A stretch of DNA of 64,000 nucleotides from Clonostachys chloroleuca (taxonomy: Eukaryota > Ascomycota > Sordariomycetes > Hypocreales > Bionectriaceae): positions 2,728,001 to 2,792,000 of the forward strand of contig JBANAY010000001.1 in assembly GCA_037952775.1 (NCBI GenBank), given 5' to 3'. The translations under genes were made by a program, and so were the position numbers. Of the stretch, positions 25,392-35,567 are shown one piece after another. Each line of letters opens with the position of its first letter. The stretch's first letter is position 1. The notes beneath the pieces were generated by a model that was not told the origin of the DNA, ran no database searches, and was given only the letters and a program-made list of their open reading frames with translations.

Positions 25392-26634
25392 ATGGCCACA
25401 CGCGTAGTGACCTGCCCCGCCCCTCTCATTTCTTCTACGATCTACGCCTGAGTACCCATGATGCCCATACAATACTAGCTCGACGCTCTTCCTTTCTTTC
25501 TGTTCTCTTTTTCTCTCGTGGCTTCATTTGTCACGTCTTTGTCTATAATCATACAAGTCGTCTCACTTAATCATATCGCCGAGAAAGAAAAAGAATGTCT
25601 CGTAAGGCGAGTGCCCTAATTTCTTCCATGAATATTGGTCATGCAGTGCGCGGGGCACGTTGGCTACGAAATTCCGAAACAAATACCACAATGAGAAGCA
25701 GGCGTGGAAGGTGTCAGGAAAGGGACGCTGGTGGCCCTTGCTTTACTTTATTCGGAACTTGGGAGCATATCTTGACATTCGTTGCGTCTCTGGTGGAGGG
25801 GTTTCTTTGGAGAGATTTGGTTGGGGGTTTCTGGGTTCATCGTCGAGAATCGACCCGACGCGGGATCTGTCGCCTGCACACGTGTTGAACACACTTGTTC
25901 ATTGTTTCCTTTTAATTTAATCACCTCCGGAAATATCAGCGGACGATATGTCGGTCTAGTTGTTCCCTCTCCCGAATCATCGGAGAGCTCTCCTGTGTGC
26001 CTAAGTTGATGATAGGCGACAATGTCGGTAGGTGGGAGGCATGCAGAGAGCCGGCGAAGGTTGTCAACTAAAATTGTTGTATTTTATTTTACGGTATGTA
26101 GTTGGGACAGGTCATTTTTAATGTCTCGGCTTGTTTGCTTTATATCTCTTCTGTTGTTTCCTTAGCTAGCTTGATTCCACTGTCGTTTGCACCATTTTCA
26201 GATTCAGACTCATCTTGCGCAGTGAATTCTTCTCCTAAATTCACCGTGTTCCATGTCTCAAGAATGTGCTAGTTCCCTGCTCATCGGGTTCTCCATGTTG
26301 GCATTCATTGTCGCCAGCAATGAGATGATCATGGTCACAAGTTGATTGTTTGCACAGGGCATTGTTTGATACGGAATCGCGCGAGGAGTCGCTTTTTCTA
26401 TTTAACGCAGCAAAGAAAGAAGAAATGATTTCCCCATATAGTACAAGCGAGGCGAGTGATATGCTTTAATACCAGTGTGTAATTACCCCTTCTGCAATCC
26501 GTACTCCATAACTCAAAAATCGTAGCTTTCAAAGGTGATTCCCAGTTCTGCGTCGACCTTGAACCCCCCTCCCAAACTTGTTTCCTTCTCATCCCTTGGA
26601 TCATTTGCGTGTTATTTCGTCATTGTGTGTGTAC
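25392..26634. other. Intergenic, convergent 3' ends of septin and FIS1
   Basis: About 1.24 kb. The first part is T/C-rich septin 3' UTR (TTTCTTTCTGTTCTCTTTTTC near 25492). The remainder shows no convincing coding region, RNA gene or repeat. Confidence 0.5.
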
Positions 26635-27321
26635 TCATCTCCTCCGGGCATTTCTGAGGATGAAGGCCCCCACCACACCCGCAGCGATGCCGACGCCGCT
26701 GAGGATGGCGACGCCCATGAGCCCCTCCTTGGCGACCTTGTCGTCGATGAGCTGGCGGAGGTTGCCCGCCTGCAGGTTGGCGGGCTCCTTCTCGACGAGG
26801 AGCTCGTTGTAGCGGCGAGCCTCGGCGTAGTTGCCGAGCTTGTAGTTGCCGAGGGCGAGGTAGTAGAGGCACTCGCGGCGGCGCTCGGGGGAGAGGCGGA
26901 AGATGTCTGAGAGGAGGCGGACGCCTAGCTGTTGGTCGTTGCGGTTGTTGGACTTGACGAGGCCCTGTATGGCATGGTGTTAGTAGAGAGAGAGTGAAAG
27001 GCTGGATTTGGATAGAGGGGTAGAGGAGGGGCAAGGAAGCTGTACCCAGGCGTAGTTGAATTTCGTCTGGACTCCGGCCATCTCCCCTTCCTTCTCGTAC
27101 TGGGCGCGGAGGACATTGAGCTCGGAGGGACTCAAGGGACTAGCGAGAGGTTAGCCGAGGGGTGAACCATGTTTCCAAGTTCGGAAGGAAAGTGTGGACG
27201 AACGTCTCGGCGTCGAGGGCATCTTGCAGAGAGTTGCGAGGTTAGTCGATATTCTCAGTGGGTATGACGGGTGGTGCCCGAAGGTGGAGAGAGAGAGCTC
27301 ACATGGAAGTTCGGTGACCAT
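26635..27321 (-). CDS. FIS1: Mitochondrial fission 1 protein
   Basis: Tail-anchored outer-membrane adaptor that recruits the fission dynamin to mitochondria and peroxisomes. Four exons: 27303-27321, 27204-27222, 27046-27139 and 26635-26964, giving 153 residues. The first two exons are only 19 nt each; together with exon 3 they read [31 protein letters not shown]. Seen: the two TPR-like motifs ([23 protein letters not shown] and [22 protein letters not shown]), a segment [14 protein letters not shown], and a single C-terminal transmembrane helix (about 128-147) followed by a short basic tail NARRR. It is divergent from SPC24. Confidence 0.95.
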
Positions 27322-27789
27322 TTTGAAATCTGGGGGTGGAGAGAAAGCAGCTCTCTCCCGACGATTTGGCGCTTTCAATTAAAGAAAAAAAAAGTCAGGA
27401 TATGGGCGAGGGGTACGGGAGGGCAGAGGGCGGCCGTTACGTCGTGTTGAGGGAAGATGCTGGGAGCCGAAGCAATCTTGTGTGGCTAATGGAGCCTTGT
27501 TCTGGACTATCCGAGAGGCTTCTGTGGCGTGTGATGACGCTATGCAAATGGCTTAACCGATCCCAACCGTAGCTTGGGTGGGGGCCGAGTCCCGGGTAGT
27601 GGGTTTGGCGGCTGCCTGATAAGTCCCCGATAAGACGCGTCGCCCTGGAGACCTTCTAAGAATGACCACAACAACCATGTCCATGCAAGCACTCTACGCA
27701 TCCCACCAATTCATCGCCTTGCCTTAAGGGTTCTCATACGAACAAGAGATAAACCACATAGAAGAGAAAACAACAGAAATCTAGCCAAG
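27322..27789. promoter_or_regulatory. Divergent promoter region of FIS1 and SPC24
   Basis: 468 nt between start codons. It contains an A-run (AAAGAAAAAAAAAG near 27382). No other motif recognised. Confidence 0.4.
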
Positions 27790-28453
27790 ATGTTGCTCGA
27801 GGAGGAGCCAGCTACTGTAAGTTTACTCAAACTCCACAACGGAAGAATCAGCGACTAAGAACTGACTTTGTCTCCAACAGCTCATCCACGCCACAATCGA
27901 CAACTTCAACATCAACCAAGACCGACTCGCAGTGGCGAGAATCGGCGAATCTCTGTCCACGCTCCAGCAAGCCCGGGACCTGCACCTCCGGGACGAGGAG
28001 ACGTCGCTCAAGAAGCTCAACCGGCAGCTCAACACCCTCACATCCCAGTACGAGGACCTCTCCACGGCGCACTCGTCCGCCGACCACGCCTCCAAGATCT
28101 CGCGGCTGGACACCAAGAAGTTCCGGACGGCCAAGGCCGCGAGCGATGCGGAGATGGAGGCCGAGCGGCTCGCGCAGCAGGCCGCGGACCTCAACGCCCG
28201 GCTGCAGGAGCTGGAGCTGCAAGGGGTCGAGGGCGACGAGGCCGCGAGGCGGCGGGACGCGGTCGACGACGAGGTCCTTCTGCGGCTCAAGGTGTACCGG
28301 AGCCTCGGGATCGACATTGAGCGCGACGAGAGGGACGGGGAGTGGTCCAAGGCGGTGGTGAGGAACGACCGCAAGGGGGACGTGCACGTGGTCAACATGG
28401 ACAAGAAGTTCTCGCGGTACTTTTATGCCAATTACTTCTGGTCGACGTTGTGA
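27790..28453 (+). CDS. SPC24: Kinetochore protein Spc24
   Basis: Subunit of the Ndc80 complex that links centromeric chromatin to spindle microtubules. Two exons: 27790-27816 and 27881-28453, giving 199 residues. Seen: a short N-terminal segment [19 protein letters not shown] typical of fungal Spc24; a long heptad-rich coiled coil from about residue 20 to 135 ([22 protein letters not shown]...[21 protein letters not shown]); and the C-terminal globular part ending [14 protein letters not shown]...[25 protein letters not shown]. The coding region is markedly GC-rich compared with its flanks. Confidence 0.94.
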
Positions 28454-28844
28454 GAGGAGCGCGCAGCGGATGGGTGTGTGTGTGTGTGTGGTGCTGAGTT
28501 TCCGATTTTATGAACTTTGCTTGGTGCGTTTTTTTGGATTAGTGGCGTTGGAGGACGTTGTCTCTTTTACGATACCAATGATTGAGTAGTAATGAGTATG
28601 GGATCCGTTGGGCACTTGATCTGTGCTGTTTCATAAAATTAGATGCTTGTTAAAGTCCATGATCAAATTTATAGCTAATGCCAACCTGTGCAATGTGCTA
28701 AAGCTAAAATATAATTCTGAAAAAGATATACAATATAGAATCTCAAGACGCCAAATGGCTTTTCATCATTTCATCATTCATCGTGAAGCCGGGCTCTGAC
28801 CGGCCAATGCTTTCTTCATCCGCCGACGCCGCTGCCGAGCTTCT
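28454..28844. other. Intergenic, convergent 3' ends, with GT microsatellite
   Basis: 391 nt. A (GT)n dinucleotide tract of about 17 nt is at 28474-28490, just after the SPC24 stop. The rest is AT-rich 3' flank. Confidence 0.6.
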
Positions 28845-29543
28845 TCACTGCTTCGCGCGGACTAGCGCAAAATACCCGCCTTCGTTTTGATTCATATTTG
28901 TGGTTGCAAACCCAACTCGAGGTCCAGTTGGCGTCCTTGCCCGGGAGCAGTTGGGGGATGCCGGCTTTCTGGCCTCGGGGCTGTGTGTGCGGCCCTTCAT
29001 CATGAGATAGCCGCCCTCACCGGGGGTGGTTGGACCCGCGGATGATGTCCTACCATGATGCCGTCCAAGAGACCGGTCTGGAAGGGCATTGACGGTGGTC
29101 CAAAGCTCGTCGTCGTCGTCGCCTCCTAGCCGCCACCCTCCTATGCCCTCAAACTCTCTTTCAGGTCCAATACTTGGGATCAGGCCCGGCCCGCGCTCGC
29201 TTGCGGAGAGCGAGGACGTGGAGCCTCCTGACAGTGCGCTTACAGAACTGCGTCGACGGCGGTGGCGGATAGAGGAGCGCAGAGGCGAAGACGATTGAGA
29301 GTAAGGAAGAGTCTTGGTGGCGTTTCTCGAGGCGGCGAGACGCTGCTGCAGGGAGGCTGTACCTCGGCCTGCGAGGGATTGGGGGACGACGGAGAGGGCA
29401 ATGTCCAGGTACACAACTATGACGCGGAGGATGAGGACGGAGAAGGCGAGGGTGGTGGTAAGACCGGCCAGGATAGCAAGAGGTATCGTTACAAAGACCA
29501 GCGAGGGGATGAGAAGGGCATAGACAGGATTAAATAGACCCAT
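28845..29543 (-). CDS. Uncharacterised fungal membrane protein, N-terminal TM hairpin
   Basis: Intronless, 232 residues, not recognised by function. Residues about 5-50 are two hydrophobic stretches (LLIPSLVFVTIPLAILAGL and TTTLAFSVLILRVIVVYLDIAL), most likely a membrane hairpin or two TM helices with almost no loop. The remaining about 180 residues are hydrophilic and low-complexity: Ser/Arg clusters (RHRRRRSSVSALSGGSTSS, a possible phosphorylation site region), an acidic GGDDDDELW, a TPGEGGYLMMKGRTHSPE segment and a C-terminal NEGGYFALVRAKQ. The GGYL/GGYF pair is a faint internal repeat. The hydrophobic part reads as constrained and the tail as disordered, so I think it is a real gene; no catalytic motif is visible. 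Confidence 0.75.
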   Translation of the reverse strand: MGLFNPVYALLIPSLVFVTIPLAILAGLTTTLAFSVLILRVIVVYLDIALSVVPQSLAGRGTASLQQRLAASRNATKTLPYSQSSSPLRSSIRHRRRRSSVSALSGGSTSSLSASERGPGLIPSIGPEREFEGIGGWRLGGDDDDELWTTVNALPDRSLGRHHGRTSSAGPTTPGEGGYLMMKGRTHSPEARKPASPNCSRARTPTGPRVGFATTNMNQNEGGYFALVRAKQ

Positions 29544-31163
29544 GGTTAGTCACTTGGATCAATGCCCCCTTCCTCTAATTGTAATTGTTGCTTTCCTTGA
29601 CGGTAGAGGTGCTGGGGAGTCGGGAGGTGCCCGGTTTTGTAACCTGGAATGTCTAAGAGCGCAAACGACAAGTCGAACAATAGGAATGAACAATAATAAG
29701 CGAGCTTCAGTTCACCACGCGCGTGCGGCCACCATGATGATGCTGACGCCGAATCCCGTTGAGATGGATGGCTGGGGTGGTAAATCAGAAAACGAACTGA
29801 CAGAAAGCACACGGGGAGACGACGGGTTGTTTGCTGGCTGTTGACGTTGCTCTTTTATGGTGGGATGAATGTATGGTATGTGGACGGAGGGCGAGGTAGC
29901 ACCTAGCATCAGGCTTGAGCTAGACCGTTCGAGGGAAAAGATGCGTCCTGGAGGCCGTTGGCGGTTGAGGGAGGGTGTCGAATGGCGAGTGTGTGTGGTG
30001 CGCTGGCCAAAGGAGGGACCGTGGCATTGGCATTGCACACTGATGAACTCTGAAGGAAGATGGGATGGATGGGAGACGGAAGCCAGCCATTGCTTAATTA
30101 GTCGTGTTTGGGGTGTGGGATAGTGCGACTGTCACATGCCAACGCGCCTCGGTGAAGTTGCATGAGCGTGTGGAGGCATCCGGCCTGGAGCTATCAGCAT
30201 AATAGTGTTGGTGGCGTGATGGATGTCTCCCCATTGGCAGTCGAGGTCGCAGCCGACGAAAACCAACAGGAACTGGCTGTCTTGGCTTGGAGCTTTGCAG
30301 ACGCCATCCTCCTCTGGTGCGGGGAGGATTTGTAGGATAGCTCATGCGGGGATGGCCTCGAAAGTCTGGGGTTAGTCGTCGATCAGGGTCCCCTTGATTC
30401 GAGACCAGCCACTGTGCCGGTGGCTTTTTTTTTGCGGGCGTGATCTTCAGATCGCACAATTCCGAGCTCGATGACCAGCCTCGGTATCGAGATGCTCCAA
30501 CAAGGTGCTGGGCTAGTATGCAACGCTTAGGTATGTTCGATGAGTATCCAGAATGAAGTGACGTCTTGTCTATGTAAAGAGCTGGTGCTGCCTTGCGCAT
30601 ACCGAAAGTCTATTCCCATTGTTTTCTGGCCGTGCTGCGTTAGTTTTAACAATTAGTTTTAATTGAATTTATCCAGGAGGTGTCTTTCAATATCGATTCA
30701 GTTATCTCAGTACTTGCACTCCCCCTCCCTCCTCCGATTGAGGATGTATGTTGCCGATACAGTTCGCGGAGCAAACTGAATATCCGGAACAATGCTCCTC
30801 TCCTAACTTATCAACGCGAGCAGCGGCTCTCCAAAACCTGTTAGTTGAGTGAGACGAATGTAGATGCTCCTACGCTAAGCTGGGTAGCCAAGATGCAGTG
30901 GCGAAGATGAAGTCTCTTAGAAGATGCATCCATGGATGGACGATGACACCAGAAAAACATCATTGAGAGAAAACGAAGGTGGATTCTACATTGCGTTTTG
31001 ATGGCAACGCAGCAGAGGTTGAGCGAAGCAGTTACGGGGCGGGGGAGGGGCGATCGACTTCGCAGCCTATAGCCTGAGAGAACGATGACGTCCACCTCAT
31101 CTATCATCCAACGCAACGCTGGGAAATCCGATAAGTCCAGGCTAGGGCTCGCATCTCGCAACA
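29544..31163. other. Intergenic region between divergent genes
   Basis: About 1.6 kb shared as upstream sequence by the membrane-hairpin gene and the TatD/Scn1 gene. Open frames such as 30094-30600 (minus) lack family features and look accidental. No RNA gene or repeat family recognised. Confidence 0.45.
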
Positions 31164-32411
31164 ATGTGTCAATCACACGAGGAACCTGGCCAATATGCCC
31201 GTCCAGCCTATTCCAACCCTTTCCCATGGCACCTCGGCGCCTTTGACGCCCACTGCCATCCGACAGACACGATAGCTTCCACGGCCTCCATCAGAGACAT
31301 GCGCACGCGAGCCTTGACCATCATGGCCACCCGGTCCCAGGACCAGCATCTAGTCTCCCAAGTGTCCAACGAACTAGGCGTGCCCAGCTTCGAGTCTCTT
31401 ACCAAACAGTCCAGTGCACCCGATGGTCTAGTTATCCCAGCCTTTGGATGGCATCCCTGGTTCTCGCACCAGCTGTATGACGACTCAGCTTCAAGCCCAA
31501 CCTACCCCTCTGATGAAGCAGGTGGCCCCGAGGAAAGAAAGCAGAAACACTACAGCGCCGTCCTGGCCCCCCGCACCATCACGCCAGACTTCCTCGCCTC
31601 CTTGCCCACCCCGACGCCAATCTCCCAGTTCATCTCCTCCACGCGCAGCTTCCTCCAGTCCCACCCCAGCGCCCTCGTAGGCGAGGTCGGCCTAGACAAG
31701 GCCTTCCGCATACCGCGGGAGTGGGAGGACTCCGACGCCGCCTCGAGAGACGAGACCCTCACCCCGGGAGGCAGAGAGGGCCGTCTCCTCAGCCCGCACC
31801 GCGTCTCCATGAGCCACCAGCAGGCCGTCCTGCGGGCCCAGCTCCAGCTCGCGGGAGAGATGGGCCGCGCGGTCAGCGTCCACGGCGTACAGGCCCACGG
31901 GGTGCTCCTCAGCACGGTGTCGGCCTGCTGGAAGGGCCACGAGCGCGAGGTCATCTCCCGGAGGAAGCAGCGGCTGGTCGCTCCCGGCGCGGAAGTGGAC
32001 AGCGATGAGGAGAGCGACAACGAGGCCGGTATCAACTCCAGAAAGAAGGAAAAGGCAGAATGGTCAAAACCCTTCCCGCCGAGAATATGTCTTCACTCGT
32101 TCAGCGCCGCCCCGGAGCTGCTCACGCAGTGGCTGCACCCGTCCATCCCCGCCGACATCTTCTTCTCCTTCTCTGAGGCGGTCAACCTGAGCACCGAGAC
32201 TGCCAGCACCAAGTCCATACAGGTGATTCGCGAGGTGCCCGATGACCGGCTGCTTGTGGAGAGCGACCTGCATATCGCAGGGGAGCAGATGGACGCGGCA
32301 TTGGAGGCGATGTACCGGAAAGTGTGCGAGATCAAAGGCTGGAGCCTGGAGGATGGGGTGGTGAGGATAAGGAAGAACTTTGAAGCTTTCATCTTTGGTT
32401 ACGATTTATAA
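31164..32411 (+). CDS. scn1: TatD-family metal-dependent hydrolase (Scn1-like)
   Basis: Intronless, 415 residues, from ATG at 31164. Seen: metal-binding motif FDAHCHPTD (about 27-35), FGWHPWFS (about 94-101), GEVGLDKAF (about 173-181), SVHGVQAHG (about 238-246), LHSFS and LLVESDLH, in the order typical of TatD/YabD amidohydrolases, which bind divalent metals and have DNase or related activity. The closest named fungal group is fission yeast Scn1 (Cut9-interacting protein). It is longer than bacterial TatD (about 260) because of an N-terminal extension, an insert around residues 100-150 and a charged insert (DSDEESDNEAG, about 277-290). Substrate unknown. Confidence 0.9.
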   Translation: MCQSHEEPGQYARPAYSNPFPWHLGAFDAHCHPTDTIASTASIRDMRTRALTIMATRSQDQHLVSQVSNELGVPSFESLTKQSSAPDGLVIPAFGWHPWFSHQLYDDSASSPTYPSDEAGGPEERKQKHYSAVLAPRTITPDFLASLPTPTPISQFISSTRSFLQSHPSALVGEVGLDKAFRIPREWEDSDAASRDETLTPGGREGRLLSPHRVSMSHQQAVLRAQLQLAGEMGRAVSVHGVQAHGVLLSTVSACWKGHEREVISRRKQRLVAPGAEVDSDEESDNEAGINSRKKEKAEWSKPFPPRICLHSFSAAPELLTQWLHPSIPADIFFSFSEAVNLSTETASTKSIQVIREVPDDRLLVESDLHIAGEQMDAALEAMYRKVCEIKGWSLEDGVVRIRKNFEAFIFGYDL

Positions 32412-32716
32412 AGTAAAAATATAGATAAAAGGGAAAACCCTGCGATGGTCGGGTTTCTCATTGTGGGATCCAATGCGTTTATACATAGAATAAGAGCAAT
32501 GTGATTCAATCACGCTATATCTTCGACGTGTCCTCTGATCTACAGCTCCTCCGTCTTTCATCCCAGCTTTCGGGAAAAGCAATCATTAAGTATATACCCA
32601 ACCGCCTTTATGTCCTTCAAGATCCCAGATTAGCATGTGGGGAGAACATCCGTCATTATGTGATGCACCGTACGCCTGCCAAGAAAAAAAAAATCAAAAA
32701 TGTCAAGTTTAACTGT
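32412..32716. other. Intergenic, convergent 3' ends
   Basis: 305 nt with an A-run at 32682-32692. It looks like two short 3' flanks and nothing else. Confidence 0.5.
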
Positions 32717-34444
32717 TCAGTCCTTGTTGCCGTAACCAAGTCGATCGCTGTTGGAATTCAGCTGAGATCCCACCCCAGATGTGGGAGCCGGGTAAGAATC
32801 TGAGCCCGGGATATATCTGAAACCATCTGCAACCATTGACCCGTCTACCGTATCGTTCTCATATGTGGGAAGGGAAGGGTCATCGGTACTGATGCGAGGG
32901 GCCGGAGTTGGCACATGGGCAGGGACAGGTGCCGGTGTAGGTCTGACCATAGGCGCGGGAGGGTAGTCCTCACGCCTCGGCTGGCTTGCCGCACTTCTTC
33001 CCTCTTCGAAAGCAATCAGGCTGCTGACCATGTTGGCCGCTTCTCTGAATCTGGCCAGCTCCTGTTCCATGGTTATCGATTCGTCGTCGGAGCTGGGTGA
33101 CTCGCTCCGTCTCAGATCTCTTCCCTGTGGCGCCACATGGCCCTCCTCCAGCTGCCGGTCATCCTTCTCCTCGAAGCGAAAGAGGCCGCAGAAGAGACGA
33201 TGAAAGAAGGCACGAACACGGGTTTTGCGAGACTCCACACGGGCGCGGCGCTCCTCGGGAGTCTCACGGTGACGCGACCGACGACGGATCTGCGGGGCGA
33301 TGCGTCGGTGGATGAGGCCGATGCTGAAGAGGGAGAAAAGGCCGAAGGCAAATGCTGCCATGACGAGGGACAGGACAAGGGATTTGTCAGGGGGTGGCTA
33401 AACAGGGTCTCGTGTTAGCCGAGGTGAGTTGGAGGTATGCATATAGATACTCACAAGAGCGGAGACGAGGGTCGTGAAGTCAGTAGCAGAGGGTGAAGGG
33501 TGGATTGATGAAGGCCTGAGGTGAGTTGTAGATGGCTTGATAGGTTTTTCTTTTGCGGTAGAACTAGGATGGTTGGTGATGGACAATTTCTTGTCCTTGA
33601 CTTTGACTGCTTCATCCGTCGTCGAGGACGAAGGCCTTCCCGTCGACGAGCCATCGGGGTACCACGAGGGAAGATTCTCCTTGAGGCACGAGGCGAGGTT
33701 GTTCTTGAGGCAGTCGGTGATGCCATGGAAGAAACAGTTCCAGGAGTGGCACTTATCTGTGGTGTCTGTTGAGATGATGGGGTGGTTCTTCTTCTGGCTA
33801 ATGCCGTCCCAGAAGCCGAAACTGGCCACAAACCCAGTTGTCTCCTTTACGGGCTCTCCATTAACGCTCTCAAACTCCAGCTTGAGAGTCTGCTCTACAG
33901 ATATGCCATCTTCTTCCACACAATTAAGGGTCCAGTTGGCCGAGACAATGGATTCATCTTCGAGCTTCAGCAGTCCCATTCCCAAGCCATCTGCTTCGAC
34001 AGCGAGAGCTTGACCTGAGATTGTGACGCGGTCAGGGTCGCAGAGTTGCACAGACTCCGCTGCATCCGGCCAAACGATCTACACAAAGAGACAAAGACAC
34101 ATGTCAGTCTTCAATTTTTAAGAAAAAAATCTAAGCAAACACGAAGGGAAGAGCCGCCAAGAATTAAACGAACCTTGCGTTGGTCGCCAATAGAAAGAGT
34201 GACAGGCAGATCAGGGCTGCCACCTACATCCTCAAGAGTCAATACAATGGTCTAATACAGTCCACAACCGCCACTACAAGACACAATAGGCTTCTCCCCA
34301 CCCCACCACTTATCGGAACTATAACTCACGGGATGAAAGATGGAACGGGATAGACAAAGGCGTGGTGATGGGTGCCGCCAGCGTTGTTGGTGGCGCAAAC
34401 AACGATAGTGCCGTTGCGACAGCGAGCGAGACGTCGCCACGCAT
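32717..34444 (-). CDS. Uncharacterised secretory type I membrane protein
   Basis: Four exons: 34330-34444, 34174-34223, 33455-34078 and 32717-33397, giving 489 residues. All three internal introns have GTGAGT/GTTCGT-like donors and keep frame. Residues 1-24 are a classical signal peptide. The lumenal part (about 25-265) contains a beta-rich stretch (LPVTLSIGDQRKIVWPDAAE, LKLEDESIVSANWTLNC) and a cysteine cluster (Cys165, 170, 178, 186) followed by a Ser/Thr/Pro-rich stalk likely to be O-glycosylated. One TM helix spans about 269-292. The cytosolic side starts strongly basic (RRIAPQIRRRSRHRET), consistent with type I topology, then continues with acidic and Pro-rich low complexity (RPTPAPVPAHVPTPAP). 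I do not recognise the family; a cell-surface or sensor role is only a guess. Confidence 0.8.
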
Positions 34445-35567
34445 TGCGGTGGGCTTCAGGCAGAGGCCGCCCGAGTTCGAAATCGACTCCCTTACGTATA
34501 CCCAAACGGAGGTATGGACGAACAAAAATTATTAGGATGCCTGGCTGGCCTCCTCAATCAAGGAAACTGTACACGGGACGAGATGCGCGTCCCTTGCTCG
34601 TGACCAAAGCCAAGAGTAGGTAGAGCAAAGGACCGGCCGGGACGGAGGGTGCGGGGTGGGCTCGCAATAAACGGCCAGAGCCTGGTAGGTAGTAAGGCAG
34701 AAAGGAACTTGGTCAAGAGCCGCAGAGGAGAAAGAGAGGAATTGTGCTGCCTAGAACTAGCTCGACGGGAGCGAGAAACCCGTGTAAGCGGCGAGTCCAT
34801 GTAAGCGGGAGGCAGTACGAATCACTGTGAGGCTGAGCCACTGCGTCGGGCAAGGTACCCCGTTTCCACCAACGCGCTGCACCGTCCACTAAATTGCCAT
34901 GCCTCTTGTAGCCGTTAGGGCTAGCGGAAACTCCTCCAGGCTACTCAGGTACCTAATGCATGTAGCTTCAGCTTCTGCATTCCCCCAGAGTGGTAGTCGC
35001 ATCATCAGCATCAGTCCGTATCCGATACCGATACTGCGCAGTATCTGGCCCTCGACAAACATACTCGAAGCTCCTAGCCAACGTGCCACGTCAACCCCGA
35101 CCGATCTGTTCTTCAAAGGATGAAACCGGGACGCGGCAGGCAATCCACGAGCTGGAGGGGGCTGTGCACCGATCGTTCCACTATCCCGCCTCCCGGGACC
35201 CATCTTGACCCCCACCTCACTTGGCTGCATCCATGAACAACGCCATGAACCAATCACAATGACTCAGGCCAACCTCTCCCTCTGGTCTTCTCTTTTCAGC
35301 CCGGATATTGCACAACGTGTTCAAACAGACACATACGAAAATCTTTACGCCAACTGAGATGTGTCCTATGTCGAACCGCAGTGAGCCAGAGCCAATATCC
35401 CACAGGACCTCATTGACAGGGGTACGTAAAAGGTGGCTCTTTTTTCCTCCAGAATGACAAGTATGTGAATATATTTACACTATGGTCAATGAGTACTATT
35501 ACTTATTAGATGAAGAAAAGAAAGGCACAAAAAAGAAAAAAAAAAGAGGTCAACTGAGAAACTCGCT
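34445..35567. other. Intergenic region
   Basis: About 1.1 kb upstream of the type I membrane protein and downstream of the fungal_trans regulator. Contains an AGGTACCT palindrome at 34947-34954. No gene supported. Confidence 0.45.

Noticed and set aside
26578..26910. 110-codon plus-strand frame over the FIS1 gene
   Set aside because: It is the antisense shadow of the FIS1 last exon, which has clear TPR and tail-anchor features.
30094..30600. 168-codon open frame on the minus strand
   Set aside because: Composition is Arg/Pro/Ser-rich without helices or motifs, and there is no splice or promoter context. Treated as accidental.
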